Positions 16,353 to 25,392 of a DNA stretch of 39,993 nt are shown piece by piece. The stretch lies in NCBI GenBank assembly GCA_036666555.1, contig JAVWVS010000020.1, positions 1 to 39,993 of the forward strand. The letters run 5' to 3'. Under the pieces are notes generated by a model. That model had not been told where the DNA came from and did no database searches. It worked only from the letters and a program-made list of their open reading frames with translations. The translations under genes and the position numbers were made by a program. The DNA is from UMGS1251 sp036666555 (GTDB taxonomy: Bacteria; Bacillota; Clostridia; Lachnospirales; Lachnospiraceae). The number at the start of each line of letters is the position of its first letter. Position 1 is the stretch's first letter.

Positions 16353-17648
16353 GTGAAAAAAATGGAAAATGTAGATCAATTATTAACTCTTGTGGAGGAA
16401 GCAGTTTCACCGTTTCATACGATAGAGGCTGTAAAAAGGCAATTATTTGAAGCGGGATATGAAGAGATTACATTAAAGGAAGAATGGGAATTAAAGAGGG
16501 GACACCGGTATTGTTTAACCCACCATGGCTCTTGTTTGTTTGCATTTACCATAGGAAAAGAATTCCAAAAATCGGATGGATTTCGCATTGGGGCAGCCCA
16601 TGGAGATTTCCCGGGATTTCGCATTAAACCGAACCCAGAAGTAGTGACAGAAGGTTACGTGCGATTGAATACAGAAACATATGGAGGAGTCAATTTAGCA
16701 AGCTGGATGGACCGTCCGTTGTCGGTAGCAGGAAGGGTCATTCTAAAAAGTGAAGAGCCTTTTCAGCCGGAAGTTCGCTTGATAGATGTAAAAAAACCAA
16801 TTTTAACGATTCCCAATATTGCCATTCATTTGGAACGGGAGATGAACAAAGGAATGGAGCTGAATAAACAGACCCATATGCTTCCAATTTTGGGACTGAT
16901 TGAAAAAGAGTTAAAAGGCCAGGGATTTTTTGCAGAATTTTTAGCAAAAGAATTAAAAGTAGTTCCAGAAGATATTTTAGATTATGAATTGAATTTATAT
17001 AATACAGATACAGGGGATGTGCTTGGAATTGAAGAAGAATTTATATCTGCACCGAGGCTTGATAATTTAACATCGGTACAGGCGTTGGTTACGGGTATTT
17101 TAGAAGGGGAAAGAACCAAAGGGATTAATATGATGGTAGTATTTGACCACGAAGAAGTAGGAAGTAAGACCAAGCAAGGTGCGGGTTCTACTTTAATGCC
17201 ACTTCTTTTGGAAAAGTGTTATCAGTCTTTGGGAATGTCTTCGCAAGATTATAAAAATGCAATTATGGATAGTTTATTAATGTCCGTGGATGTGAGCCAT
17301 GGATTTCATCCAAGTTATGAGGCGAAAAACGATCCTACTAATAAAAGTGTGTTAAATCAAGGGTTTTGTATCAAAGAAGCGTGCTCACAAAGTTATGCAA
17401 CCGATAGTGAGGGCATCGCAATCGTACAGCAGATTTGTAGGAAGCAAGAGATTCCGTATCAAAAATTCGTGAATCGTTCAGATGGTACGGGAGGCGGAAC
17501 GCTAGGCGCCATTGCATCTGCTATGCTTCCGGTAAGAACGGTGGATATTGGAGTACCCTTGCTGGCCATGCATTCCAGCAGAGAACTAATGGGAATCAAG
17601 GATCAGACCAGTTTAACGAAGTTCATTAAATCATATTTTTCGCTATAA
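16353..17648 (+). CDS. M18-family metallo-aminopeptidase
   Basis: 431 residues; a cytosolic di-zinc enzyme that removes N-terminal (often acidic or hydrophobic) residues from peptides. Metal-site motifs: AHGDFPGFRIKP (H83 and D85; most relatives read AHTDSP), NTDTGD and SAPRLDNLTS (bridging Asp), FDHEEVGS (catalytic and ligand Glu), DVSHGFHPSYEAKND, and the terminal MHSSRELMG with its ligand His. The GTG start is chosen because AAGGAG lies 8 nt upstream; the next in-frame ATG, three codons in, is too far from it. The SGNH hydrolase gene starts 36 nt after the stop on the same strand. Confidence 0.93.
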   Translation: MKKMENVDQLLTLVEEAVSPFHTIEAVKRQLFEAGYEEITLKEEWELKRGHRYCLTHHGSCLFAFTIGKEFQKSDGFRIGAAHGDFPGFRIKPNPEVVTEGYVRLNTETYGGVNLASWMDRPLSVAGRVILKSEEPFQPEVRLIDVKKPILTIPNIAIHLEREMNKGMELNKQTHMLPILGLIEKELKGQGFFAEFLAKELKVVPEDILDYELNLYNTDTGDVLGIEEEFISAPRLDNLTSVQALVTGILEGERTKGINMMVVFDHEEVGSKTKQGAGSTLMPLLLEKCYQSLGMSSQDYKNAIMDSLLMSVDVSHGFHPSYEAKNDPTNKSVLNQGFCIKEACSQSYATDSEGIAIVQQICRKQEIPYQKFVNRSDGTGGGTLGAIASAMLPVRTVDIGVPLLAMHSSRELMGIKDQTSLTKFIKSYFSL

Positions 17649-17684
17649 GATTGAGAAAAAGGAGAAAGATATAGGAAAGTAGTC

Positions 17685-18485
17685 ATGAAAAAAAATTATG
17701 AAGAATTAGCACATAAGAAGAGAGAAAAACGGCTGATAACATTTTTGGGAATTACGGTGCTCATGTTATTGGCTATTGTATTGCTTTATTTTGGCATTAC
17801 AAAGTGGACAGCACAAAATGTAGATACCACAGAAGGCATCAAAGCAGTAAAAAAACTAGAACAAGGTGATATCAAAGATCTGGAAAAAAAGGTGCAGACT
17901 TTGGAAGAAAAAGATCAAGTACAAGCAAGTGCCCAGGGAGAAACGAAAGTACCGGATGACCGACCACTGAATGAACGGTTCGCAGGTTCTGTGATATTAG
18001 GGGACTCTATTACAATGGCTTTCAGTGAGTACGAGATATTAGATGAGTCTATTGTGATTGCGGATATTGGAGTGATGTTGTCAGGGGTAGAGGAGGAATT
18101 GACCAAGGCAGAGGGTTTAAATCCTAAGAATATTTTCTTGTGTTACGGAGAAAATGATGTGGAAGCAACCAGTGGTGATGCAATGGTATTTAAACAGCAA
18201 TATAAAGCAGTGATTGATCGTTTGAAGACGAATCTGCCGGAGACAAAAATTTATGTAAATAGTATCCTGCCTGTGAAACAAAAAGAAATCGACCGGGAAC
18301 CAAGCTATGCCCATCTGCCGGAATATAATGTGGCTCTTCAAGAATTGTGCACAGAAGAAGGCGTTACCTTTATTGATAATACAACACTGACAAAAGATGA
18401 ATTTTATGAACCCGATGGCATTCATCAGACAATCGATTATTACCCTATTTGGGCAAAACGCATGGCAGAGGTGGCAGGAATATGA
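17685..18485 (+). CDS. Membrane-anchored SGNH/GDSL hydrolase
   Basis: 266 residues. One membrane helix (about 17-38) anchors an extracellular SGNH esterase domain, with a short coiled spacer (55-78) between. Block I is ILGDSIT with S108 as nucleophile, block III YGENDV (GxND), and block V PDGIHQTIDYY with the D244/H247 pair. The fold removes or transfers acetyl groups on glycans. Its place ahead of a DUF4358 gene, an MBOAT gene and a DHHW gene points to O-acylation or deacylation of an envelope polymer. The stop overlaps the next start as ATGA, so translation is coupled. Confidence 0.9.
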   Translation: MKKNYEELAHKKREKRLITFLGITVLMLLAIVLLYFGITKWTAQNVDTTEGIKAVKKLEQGDIKDLEKKVQTLEEKDQVQASAQGETKVPDDRPLNERFAGSVILGDSITMAFSEYEILDESIVIADIGVMLSGVEEELTKAEGLNPKNIFLCYGENDVEATSGDAMVFKQQYKAVIDRLKTNLPETKIYVNSILPVKQKEIDREPSYAHLPEYNVALQELCTEEGVTFIDNTTLTKDEFYEPDGIHQTIDYYPIWAKRMAEVAGI

Positions 18486-18982
18486 TAAATCGAGAAGGGA
18501 AAAACGAGAAGCCAGATGTGTTAGATATACTTAAAATAGGGATGGTAGTTGTCCTAATAGTTTATATTGGTGCGCTGTTGGTCATGAATGGCAACAGTAA
18601 AGTACCATTTCAAACGGTTGCCAAAGCCGTAGAAAAGAAGGCAGATGCAAAAACCATGGAAAAAGCAGGAGCAAGAGAATTGCGAAAATATTATGGATTG
18701 AATGCAAAGGATTATGATGGCACCTTGTTTTATCGTGCGAAATCAGCTATGGGAGTGGAAGAACTATTGTTGATTAAGGTGAAAAATCCATCTCAGGCAG
18801 AAACAGTGGAAGCATCTATAGAACGAAGAGTGGAAGGACAAAAGAAAAATTTTGAAGGGTATGGAGTAGAACAGACGAAATTATTGAATGATGCAGTCTG
18901 GGAAACGAAAGGAAATTACATATTTTTATCAATCGCAAAACATGCAGAAAATCTGCAGAAGACTTTCCGAAAAAGTTTGTAA
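18482..18982 (+). CDS. DUF4358 membrane-anchored protein
   Basis: 166 residues from the ATG at 18482, which overlaps the previous stop (ATGA). One membrane helix at about 18-37 is followed by an outer domain: MEKAGARELRKYYGLNAKDYDG, LFYRAKSAMGVEELLLIKVK, EASIERRVEGQKKNFEGYG and AVWETKGNYIFLSIAKHAE (each a piece of the DUF4358 pattern). The family has no known biochemical role; its members often sit beside MBOAT/DHHW genes, so a part in the same acylation complex is an inference from context. The domain recognition is from memory. Confidence 0.82.
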   Translation: MINREGKNEKPDVLDILKIGMVVVLIVYIGALLVMNGNSKVPFQTVAKAVEKKADAKTMEKAGARELRKYYGLNAKDYDGTLFYRAKSAMGVEELLLIKVKNPSQAETVEASIERRVEGQKKNFEGYGVEQTKLLNDAVWETKGNYIFLSIAKHAENLQKTFRKSL

Positions 18983-19016
18983 AGGTTAGAATCTATGAGA
19001 GAAAAGGGATTGGGAC

Positions 19017-20423
19017 ATGGTATTTAGCAGTATAATTTTTTTGTTTACATTTTTGCCGGTGATGCTTTTACTTTATTATGTGGTGCCAAAACAATTTAGA
19101 AATATCATTATGCTTTTATGCAGTCTGGTGTTCTATGCATGGGGTGAGCCGGTTTATGTATTTTTGATGGTTTTTTCTATTTTATTCAACTATATAAGTG
19201 GGCTGGATATTTCCAGAAAACTTTCCAATAAAAATATGGCAAGACAGAGCTTGATATTCACCATTGTAGTGAATATTGGAATATTGGGATTCTTCAAATA
19301 CTATGGATTCCTTTTGGAAAATATCAATGCTATTTTACCCTTTCATATTCCTTATCGAGAGCTGGCACTTCCCATTGGAATTTCATTTTATACTTTCCAG
19401 ACGTTATCTTATATCATCGATGTTTATAGGGGACACGTGGCGGTACAAAAAAACATCATTTCCTTTGGTGTTTATGTATCCATGTTTCCGCAGTTAATCG
19501 CGGGACCAATCGTAAGGTATGCGGATATTGAAAAACAATTGCGGACGCGAACAGAATCATGGAACAAATTTGGAAATGGAGTGCTTTTTTTTATCCGTGG
19601 ACTTGCTAAGAAGGTATTGTTAGCCAATGCCATTGGAATGGTGTTTACCAAAGTAACCGGTTTATCTGGTGGAGAGATGTCTGTTACCAGTGCATGGCTA
19701 GGGTGCTTTGCATATTTTTTCCAAATCTACTTTGATTTTAGCGGGTATTCAGATATGGCAATTGGACTGGGGCGGATGTTTGGCTTTGAATTTCTCAAGA
19801 ACTTTGATTATCCTTATATTGCCAAAAGCATTACGGATTTTTGGCGCAGATGGCATATTTCATTGGGAACATGGTTTCGAGAATATGTATACATTCCCCT
19901 GGGAGGGAATCGTGTCAGTGTGGCAAAAAACATACGCAATATTTTTGTGGTATGGTTTTTAACCGGCATGTGGCATGGAGCCAGTTGGAACTTTATTGTA
20001 TGGGGACTTTATTATGGAGTCATCTTGCTGTTAGAAAAATTTGTCCTGAAAAACATTTTAGAAAAAATGCCAAATATTTTGAAACATATTTATAGTATTT
20101 TATTGATTATGATTGGATGGGTATTTTTCTTTAGTCCAGATTTAGGTGGTGCAGTGCATTATCTGGGAATTATGTTCGGAGTAGGAAAACATGCGTTCAT
20201 TGATTCCCAAGCAGTCTATTTACTAGGAACCAATTGGCTTTTGTGGATTACGTTGGTTTTATGCTCGACACCCCTTGTATTTCAATGGGTGGAACGCTTC
20301 TTATATCAACGCCAGAAGCCAAGAGTGGTAGTAGGATGCGTAGTATATGGAGCATTGCTATTACTGTGTGTAGCTTATTTAGTAACTGAAACGTATAATC
20401 CGTTCTTATATTTTAGATTCTAG
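19017..20423 (+). CDS. MBOAT-family O-acyltransferase (AlgI/DltB-like)
   Basis: 468 residues with about ten membrane helices. It carries the AlgI-type signature WRRWHISLGTWFREYVYIPL (H280 within WRRWH) and the catalytic segment GMWHGASWNF (H320), plus FFQIYFDFSGYSDMAIGLG. Such proteins carry an acyl group, usually acetyl, across the membrane to a secreted polysaccharide or teichoic acid; the acceptor here is not known. The next gene encodes a DHHW protein, the usual extracytoplasmic partner, 10 nt downstream. AGGGATTGGG upstream serves as a modest ribosome site. Confidence 0.95.
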   Translation: MVFSSIIFLFTFLPVMLLLYYVVPKQFRNIIMLLCSLVFYAWGEPVYVFLMVFSILFNYISGLDISRKLSNKNMARQSLIFTIVVNIGILGFFKYYGFLLENINAILPFHIPYRELALPIGISFYTFQTLSYIIDVYRGHVAVQKNIISFGVYVSMFPQLIAGPIVRYADIEKQLRTRTESWNKFGNGVLFFIRGLAKKVLLANAIGMVFTKVTGLSGGEMSVTSAWLGCFAYFFQIYFDFSGYSDMAIGLGRMFGFEFLKNFDYPYIAKSITDFWRRWHISLGTWFREYVYIPLGGNRVSVAKNIRNIFVVWFLTGMWHGASWNFIVWGLYYGVILLLEKFVLKNILEKMPNILKHIYSILLIMIGWVFFFSPDLGGAVHYLGIMFGVGKHAFIDSQAVYLLGTNWLLWITLVLCSTPLVFQWVERFLYQRQKPRVVVGCVVYGALLLLCVAYLVTETYNPFLYFRF

Positions 20424-20433
20424 GGGAAAAGAG

Positions 20434-21609
20434 ATGTCAAAACAGACCAAACCAGGGAAACAAATGATACAAAAAATTATGTCTATTCTATTTCTTTTAT
20501 TTTTGATGGGAATGGTAGTTTTTAATATAGTAAAAAAGGATCAGGGCTTTTCGGAAAACGAAAACAGAATGTTGACATCTAAGCCAAAGATCACATTATC
20601 GGGACTGACAAGTGGCAGATATATGAAACAGTATGAAGCATATAAATCCGATCAGTTTGCCGGAAGAGATATGTGGGTGCAAACCAAGACGAGAGCGGAT
20701 AAGTTATCTGGAAAGAAAGAGGAAAATGGAGTTTTCCAGGGGAAAGATCATTACTTGATGGAAGACATTGTCACCCCGGTTCCAGAAACGATGAAAGAGA
20801 ACCTAGAAGCAATGAAAACATTTCAAAAAAAATATAAAGATATGCCCATGAATGTTCTCTTAGTTCCGGACGCTGCCAATATTATGAAGGATAAGTTGCC
20901 GGCTTTTGCAGTAACAGCAGACCAAAGCAAACAGATCAAAGAAGTGAAGAATGTTTTGGGGAACGGATTTATCTGGAATGATGCACAAAAACCATTGAAA
21001 GCAAATCAAAAGGAAGATATTTATTATCATACGGATCATCACTGGACCACCCAAGGTGCCTATGAAGTTTTTCAATCTATGACCAAAAGTCTTGGGATTG
21101 ATAAGAATAGATTGGTAAAGATGAAACCTTATGCGGTAAGTGATTCCTTTCAGGGAACATTATCTGCAACCAGTGGATTTGAAAGTAACTACCAAGAACC
21201 TATTTATATTTATCTTCCGGTGGATGAACCGGCGGAAGTGTTGGTGAATTATGTAGAAGAACAAGAAAAAACAGTATCCATGTATGATTCCGACAAGTTA
21301 AAAGAGAAAGACCAGTATGGAATGTTCTTAAATGGGAATCATCCGTTGGTGAGTATTAAGACTACTTCACCTTCGTCAGAACGGATTCTCGTGATAAAAG
21401 ATTCTTATGCGAATTGTTTTATTCCATTTTTGACACCTTATTATAGGGAAGTGATGGTGGTAGACCCCAGATATTATTATGGAGATATTCATAAATTGAT
21501 GGAAGAAAATCATTTTAATCGTGTACTTTTCTTATATAATGCCAATACTTTCTTTGGAGATAATAATTTAAGTGGGGTGCTTGCAAGTGACAGCAACGAG
21601 ACTAAATAA
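20434..21609 (+). CDS. DHHW-family protein, AlgX/AlgJ-like partner of MBOAT
   Basis: 391 residues. A single membrane helix or signal anchor (about 13-32) precedes an extracellular SGNH-like domain. The defining motif is TDHHWTTQGAY (D201, H202, H203, W204), and the nucleophile Ser is in VIKDSYANCF. LVPDAANIMKDKLP fits the first part of the fold. AlgX/AlgJ relatives receive acyl groups from the MBOAT protein and place them on the polymer. GGGGAAAAG precedes the ATG. The C-terminal coding sequence overlaps the pseudouridine synthase gene by 23 nt. Confidence 0.92.
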   Translation: MSKQTKPGKQMIQKIMSILFLLFLMGMVVFNIVKKDQGFSENENRMLTSKPKITLSGLTSGRYMKQYEAYKSDQFAGRDMWVQTKTRADKLSGKKEENGVFQGKDHYLMEDIVTPVPETMKENLEAMKTFQKKYKDMPMNVLLVPDAANIMKDKLPAFAVTADQSKQIKEVKNVLGNGFIWNDAQKPLKANQKEDIYYHTDHHWTTQGAYEVFQSMTKSLGIDKNRLVKMKPYAVSDSFQGTLSATSGFESNYQEPIYIYLPVDEPAEVLVNYVEEQEKTVSMYDSDKLKEKDQYGMFLNGNHPLVSIKTTSPSSERILVIKDSYANCFIPFLTPYYREVMVVDPRYYYGDIHKLMEENHFNRVLFLYNANTFFGDNNLSGVLASDSNETK

Positions 21610-22315
21610 ATATTTGAGTGAGGCGGGGATATGCTCCAGAAGAGAAGCAGACCGCTGGATTGAAGCAGGAAAAGTGACTATCGATGGAAAAGTGGCAGAG
21701 GTAGGGACTAAGGTTCTACCAGAACAAAAGGTGATGGTGAATGGAAAACCCGCAGCACTTCGGCAGCATTTGGTAGTTCTTGCCGTGAATAAACCTATCG
21801 GAATTGTCTGTACAGAAGAAAAAAAAGAAAAAAATAATATTATCAAATTTTTAAATTATCCGGAACGAATCACATATATTGGCCGTTTGGACAAGGATTC
21901 GGAGGGGTTACTGCTTATGACGAATCATGGAGATATCATTAATAAGATGATGCGTGGTGGAAACTATCATGAAAAGGAATATGAGGTGACCGTTGATAAG
22001 CCGGTATCTTCCGGATTTTTAAAGAGCATGTCAGAAGGGGTTTCTATATTAGATACGATTACAAGACCGTGTGAAATAGAAAAAATGAGCAAATACCGAT
22101 TTCGGATTATTTTGACCCAGGGATTAAATCGTCAGATTCGAAGAATGTGTGAAGCCCTGGGGTATCAAGTAAAAGCATTGAAGCGGGTAAGGGTGATGAA
22201 TATTGTGCTGGGAGATTTAAAAGTGGGAACGTATCGAAATCTAACGGAACAGGAAATGAAACAATTATTGGAACAGATTCAGAATTCTTCCAATGAGACG
22301 GTAATCAGCCCATAA
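21587..22315 (+). CDS. rluF: 23S rRNA pseudouridine synthase, RluF type
   Basis: 242 residues. An S4 RNA-binding domain (RLNKYLSEAGICSRREADRW) is followed by the RsuA/RluB/E/F catalytic domain with GRLDKDSEGLLLMTN (catalytic D102) and LTQGLNRQIRRMCEALGY. NKPIGIVCT, HEKEYEVTVDKPV and GVSILDTITR match RluF, which modifies U2604 in E. coli 23S rRNA, more closely than RluB or RsuA. E. coli RluF has a basic C-terminal tail that is missing here. The GTG at 21587 is preferred: GGGGTG lies 7 nt before it and the S4 domain starts at once. It lies inside the end of the DHHW gene, so expression is probably coupled. Confidence 0.88.
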   Translation: MTATRLNKYLSEAGICSRREADRWIEAGKVTIDGKVAEVGTKVLPEQKVMVNGKPAALRQHLVVLAVNKPIGIVCTEEKKEKNNIIKFLNYPERITYIGRLDKDSEGLLLMTNHGDIINKMMRGGNYHEKEYEVTVDKPVSSGFLKSMSEGVSILDTITRPCEIEKMSKYRFRIILTQGLNRQIRRMCEALGYQVKALKRVRVMNIVLGDLKVGTYRNLTEQEMKQLLEQIQNSSNETVISP

Positions 22316-22345
22316 ATAAGAAATGAAAATAGGAGTAGTCGATAT

Positions 22346-24316
22346 ATGAAACAAAAAAAAGCGCGTATGCAGGAATTAGTCACCCTGCTTCATAAGGCCG
22401 GAAAAATGTACTATCAGGAAGCATCGGAAATGATGAGTAATTTCGAGTACGATGCTCTTTACGATGAATTGCGTTCTTTGGAGCAGGAATTGGGCGTGAC
22501 CATGGCAGGAAGTCCCACGGTTCATGTGGGATATGAAGTGGTTAGTGAACTTCCCAAGGAACGGCATGAAAAACCGATGCTGTCCCTAGATAAGACAAAA
22601 GAAATAGAAGAATTAAAGACCTTTTTAGGAAGTCAGAAAGCGGTCATATCCTGGAAATTAGATGGCTTGACCATAGTTCTGACCTATCGAAATGGAGAGC
22701 TTTTTAAGGCGGTTACCCGTGGAAACGGGGAAGTGGGAGAAGTGATTACGAATAATGCGAAAGCGTTTAAGAATGTGCCACTTCATATTCAATATACAGG
22801 AGAGTTGATTTTAAGAGGGGAAGCAGTTATTGGGTACCGGGATTTCGAAAAAATCAATGAAGAAATCCAAGAAGTAGAAGCGAAATATAAAAATCCAAGA
22901 AATCTGTGCAGCGGTTCGGTTCGTCAATTAAATAGCCAGATTACCGCCCAAAGAAATGTGCAGTTTTTTGCTTTTTCACTTGTAAAAGCAGAAGAAGTTT
23001 CTTTTCATAATTCCAGGGAAACACAGTTGGAATGGCTTGCCACCCAAGGATTCGATGTGGTAGAGCATGAGGCAGTAACGGCAGATATATTGGAGAGAAA
23101 AGTAGCGGAATTTGCAGAAAAAATCGTAGGAAATGATTTTCCTTCCGATGGACTGGTAGTTGTTTATGATGACATTGCATATGGGCAATCTCTTGGAAAC
23201 ACATCTAAATTTCCCCGGGATTCTTTTGCTTTTAAATGGGCGGATGAATTAAAGGAAACCACGCTATTAGAAATCGAATGGAGTCCATCACGAACCGGAT
23301 TAATCAATCCGGTAGCAATATTTGAACCGGTGGAACTAGAGGGAACCACCGTCAGCCGCGCCAGTGTGCATAACATCAGTATTATGGAAGGACTTTCACT
23401 AGGAATTGGAGATCGAATAGAAGTTTATAAGGCAAATATGATTATTCCTCAGATCGCAAAAAATTATACAAAAAGTGGTACCGTTTCGATTCCGACGGTT
23501 TGTCCGGTATGTGGGGGAAAAACACGAATTCAACAAATCAGTGATGCCAAAACATTGTATTGTACCAATCCGGATTGCCAAGTGAAACAAATCAAATCAT
23601 TTGCATTATTAGTGAGTAGGGATGCACTGAATATGGAAGGATTGTCCGAGGCAACATTGGAAAAACTAATTGCAGGCGGATTTATCAAGGAGTATGCGGA
23701 TCTTTTTCATTTAGAGAAATATGGAGAGGAAATCAAGCAGATGGAAGGATTCGGAAAGAAATCTTATGAAAATCTGCAGGCCAGTATTGAAAAAGCACGG
23801 GTAACGACACTACCGAAAGTAATATATAGTTTGGGCATTGCAAACATTGGTTTGGCTAATGCAAAAATGATTTGCAAGGCATTTGAAAATGATGTGCCAA
23901 GACTACTTCATGCAACCTGGGAGTCACTCAGTGATATTCCCGGTGTGGGAGAAGTCATTGCAAAAGCATTTGTGGAGTATTTCTCCAAGGAACCACAAGT
24001 GGAGAGGTTTCTGCATTTGTTAGAGGAATTAGTGATCCCAAAAGAAGAGAAAGCGCAGGAACAACCCTTTGAAAACGTGAATTTTGTGATTACAGGAAAT
24101 GTGGAGCAATTTGAAAATCGAAGGGTGTTGAAAGAACTGATTGAAAGCAAGGGAGGGAAAGTGACCGGAACGGTGACTTCAAAAACCAACTATTTAATTA
24201 ATAATGATGTGAATTCTACCTCTTCTAAAAATAGAAAAGCGAGAGAACTGGGGATTCCCATTCTATCGGAGATGGATTTCATACAGATGACAGAGGGAAA
24301 AACAGATGCAATTTGA
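22346..24316 (+). CDS. ligA: NAD-dependent DNA ligase LigA
   Basis: 656 residues; seals nicks with NAD+. Domain Ia has YYQEASEMMSNFEYDALYDEL (the family's YxxxxxxxxDxEYD, with Asn for the first Asp). The nucleotidyltransferase site is KLDG (K104), then AVTRGNGEVGE (usually TRGDG). An OB fold follows, then a four-Cys zinc finger from about residue 387 (CPVCGG, YCTNPDC), helix-hairpin-helix repeats (IPGVGEVIAKAF), and a BRCT domain from about 577 (FVITGNVEQFENRRVLKELI). Length and domain order are complete, though several motif positions are diverged, so a paralogue elsewhere cannot be excluded. AGGAGT lies 8-9 nt before the ATG. It overlaps the Crp/Fnr gene by 11 nt. Confidence 0.93.
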   Translation: MKQKKARMQELVTLLHKAGKMYYQEASEMMSNFEYDALYDELRSLEQELGVTMAGSPTVHVGYEVVSELPKERHEKPMLSLDKTKEIEELKTFLGSQKAVISWKLDGLTIVLTYRNGELFKAVTRGNGEVGEVITNNAKAFKNVPLHIQYTGELILRGEAVIGYRDFEKINEEIQEVEAKYKNPRNLCSGSVRQLNSQITAQRNVQFFAFSLVKAEEVSFHNSRETQLEWLATQGFDVVEHEAVTADILERKVAEFAEKIVGNDFPSDGLVVVYDDIAYGQSLGNTSKFPRDSFAFKWADELKETTLLEIEWSPSRTGLINPVAIFEPVELEGTTVSRASVHNISIMEGLSLGIGDRIEVYKANMIIPQIAKNYTKSGTVSIPTVCPVCGGKTRIQQISDAKTLYCTNPDCQVKQIKSFALLVSRDALNMEGLSEATLEKLIAGGFIKEYADLFHLEKYGEEIKQMEGFGKKSYENLQASIEKARVTTLPKVIYSLGIANIGLANAKMICKAFENDVPRLLHATWESLSDIPGVGEVIAKAFVEYFSKEPQVERFLHLLEELVIPKEEKAQEQPFENVNFVITGNVEQFENRRVLKELIESKGGKVTGTVTSKTNYLINNDVNSTSSKNRKARELGIPILSEMDFIQMTEGKTDAI

Positions 24317-24974
24317 GGAATATATTCCATTTTGGAAGAAATTGGATACAGCACAAAAAGAGATACTAAAAGAAAAGGTGCTGGTACAGCATGCGAAAAA
24401 GGGAAAAGTAATTCATAATGGCTCGGAAGATTGTCTGGGTGTATTGGTTGTAACCAGTGGGCAATTACGGGCATATACATTATCCGATCAAGGGAAAGAA
24501 ATTACGCTTTATCGGCTGTTGGAACGGGATGTGTGTCTATTTGCCGCATCTTGTATTATGAATAATATTCAGTTTGAAATTGTGATAGAGGCCCTAGAAG
24601 ATACAGAATATTTGGTAATACCGGCGCCGGTTTATGAAAAATTGGTGCATACTTCTTTAGCGGTATCCAATTATGCTAATGATTTATTGGCCACAAGATT
24701 CTCCGATGTGATGTGGGTGATGGATCAAATTATGAATCAAAGTTTTGATTCCAGATTAGCCGGATTTTTGTGGGAAGAAGTGGGAACGACTAAGGACAGC
24801 ACTATTCATTTGACCCATGAAGAAATCGCTCATCATTTGGGAAGTGCCCGAGAAGTGGTTACACGCATGTTAAAATACTTTCAAGGAGAAGGACTGGTAA
24901 CCTTGGCAAGAGGAACCATCACCATATGTGACAGGGGCGGATTAGAAGCACTTGCAAAAAACAGCATTCGATAG
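24306..24974 (+). CDS. Crp/Fnr-family transcriptional regulator
   Basis: 222 residues. An N-terminal cyclic-nucleotide-binding-type sensor barrel (about 20-125, with VVTSGQLRAYTLSDQGKEIT) has ERDVCLFAASCIMNN, containing two Cys. It is followed by the dimer helix and a winged HTH (LTHEEIAHHLGSAREVVTRM). No N-terminal Cys cluster of the Fnr iron-sulfur type is seen; the CLFAASC cysteines are possible redox sensors. It overlaps ligA by 11 nt and is followed by a TGTGA-N5-TCACA site and trxA-trxB, which are its likely targets. AGAGGG precedes the ATG. Confidence 0.9.
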   Translation: MQFEEYIPFWKKLDTAQKEILKEKVLVQHAKKGKVIHNGSEDCLGVLVVTSGQLRAYTLSDQGKEITLYRLLERDVCLFAASCIMNNIQFEIVIEALEDTEYLVIPAPVYEKLVHTSLAVSNYANDLLATRFSDVMWVMDQIMNQSFDSRLAGFLWEEVGTTKDSTIHLTHEEIAHHLGSAREVVTRMLKYFQGEGLVTLARGTITICDRGGLEALAKNSIR

Positions 24975-24978
24975 GAAA

Positions 24979-25020
24979 TGTGATGTGGTCACAGAAACCA
25001 GGGGATGATATTGTTATAGT
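24979..25020 (+). promoter_or_regulatory. Crp/Fnr-type operator and trxA promoter
   Basis: TGTGA-TGTGG-TCACA (24979-24993) is a perfect two-arm site. A TATAGT -10 lies at 25015-25020 and no -35 box is visible. With a start site near 25027, the site is centred at about -41, the class II activator position for Crp/Fnr proteins. Confidence 0.7.
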
Positions 25021-25054
25021 AAACACAAGAAAACCATAAAAGGAGGAAAAAGAA

Positions 25055-25369
25055 ATGTCAGTATTAACGATTACAAAAAATAATTTTGAAGCAGAGGTAT
25101 TACAATCAGAGGTTCCGGTGATGATCGATTTTTGGGCATCTTGGTGTGGACCTTGTAAAATGTTTTCCCCCATTGTTGATGAATTGGCGAAAGAACAAGA
25201 AGGAAAAGTAAAAGTGGGAAAAATCAATATTGATGAAGAACAGGAATTGGCACAAAAATACGGCGTCATGAGCATTCCAACCGTGATTTTATTTAAAGAT
25301 GGAAAAAATGCAGCTGTTTCGGTAGGGGTACAATCAAAAGCAGCAATGAATGCATTTATTCAGAAATAG
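25055..25369 (+). CDS. trxA: Thioredoxin
   Basis: 104 residues, the standard length. The active site is WASWCGPCKMF (C31 and C34), with the cis-Pro in SIPTVILFKDG. It reduces protein disulfides with electrons from the thioredoxin reductase encoded 20 nt downstream. AAAGGAGG lies 8 nt before the ATG. Expression is probably under the upstream Crp/Fnr protein. Confidence 0.97.
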   Translation: MSVLTITKNNFEAEVLQSEVPVMIDFWASWCGPCKMFSPIVDELAKEQEGKVKVGKINIDEEQELAQKYGVMSIPTVILFKDGKNAAVSVGVQSKAAMNAFIQK

Positions 25370-25392
25370 AAGGATCGAAGGAGGAAAGCTTG

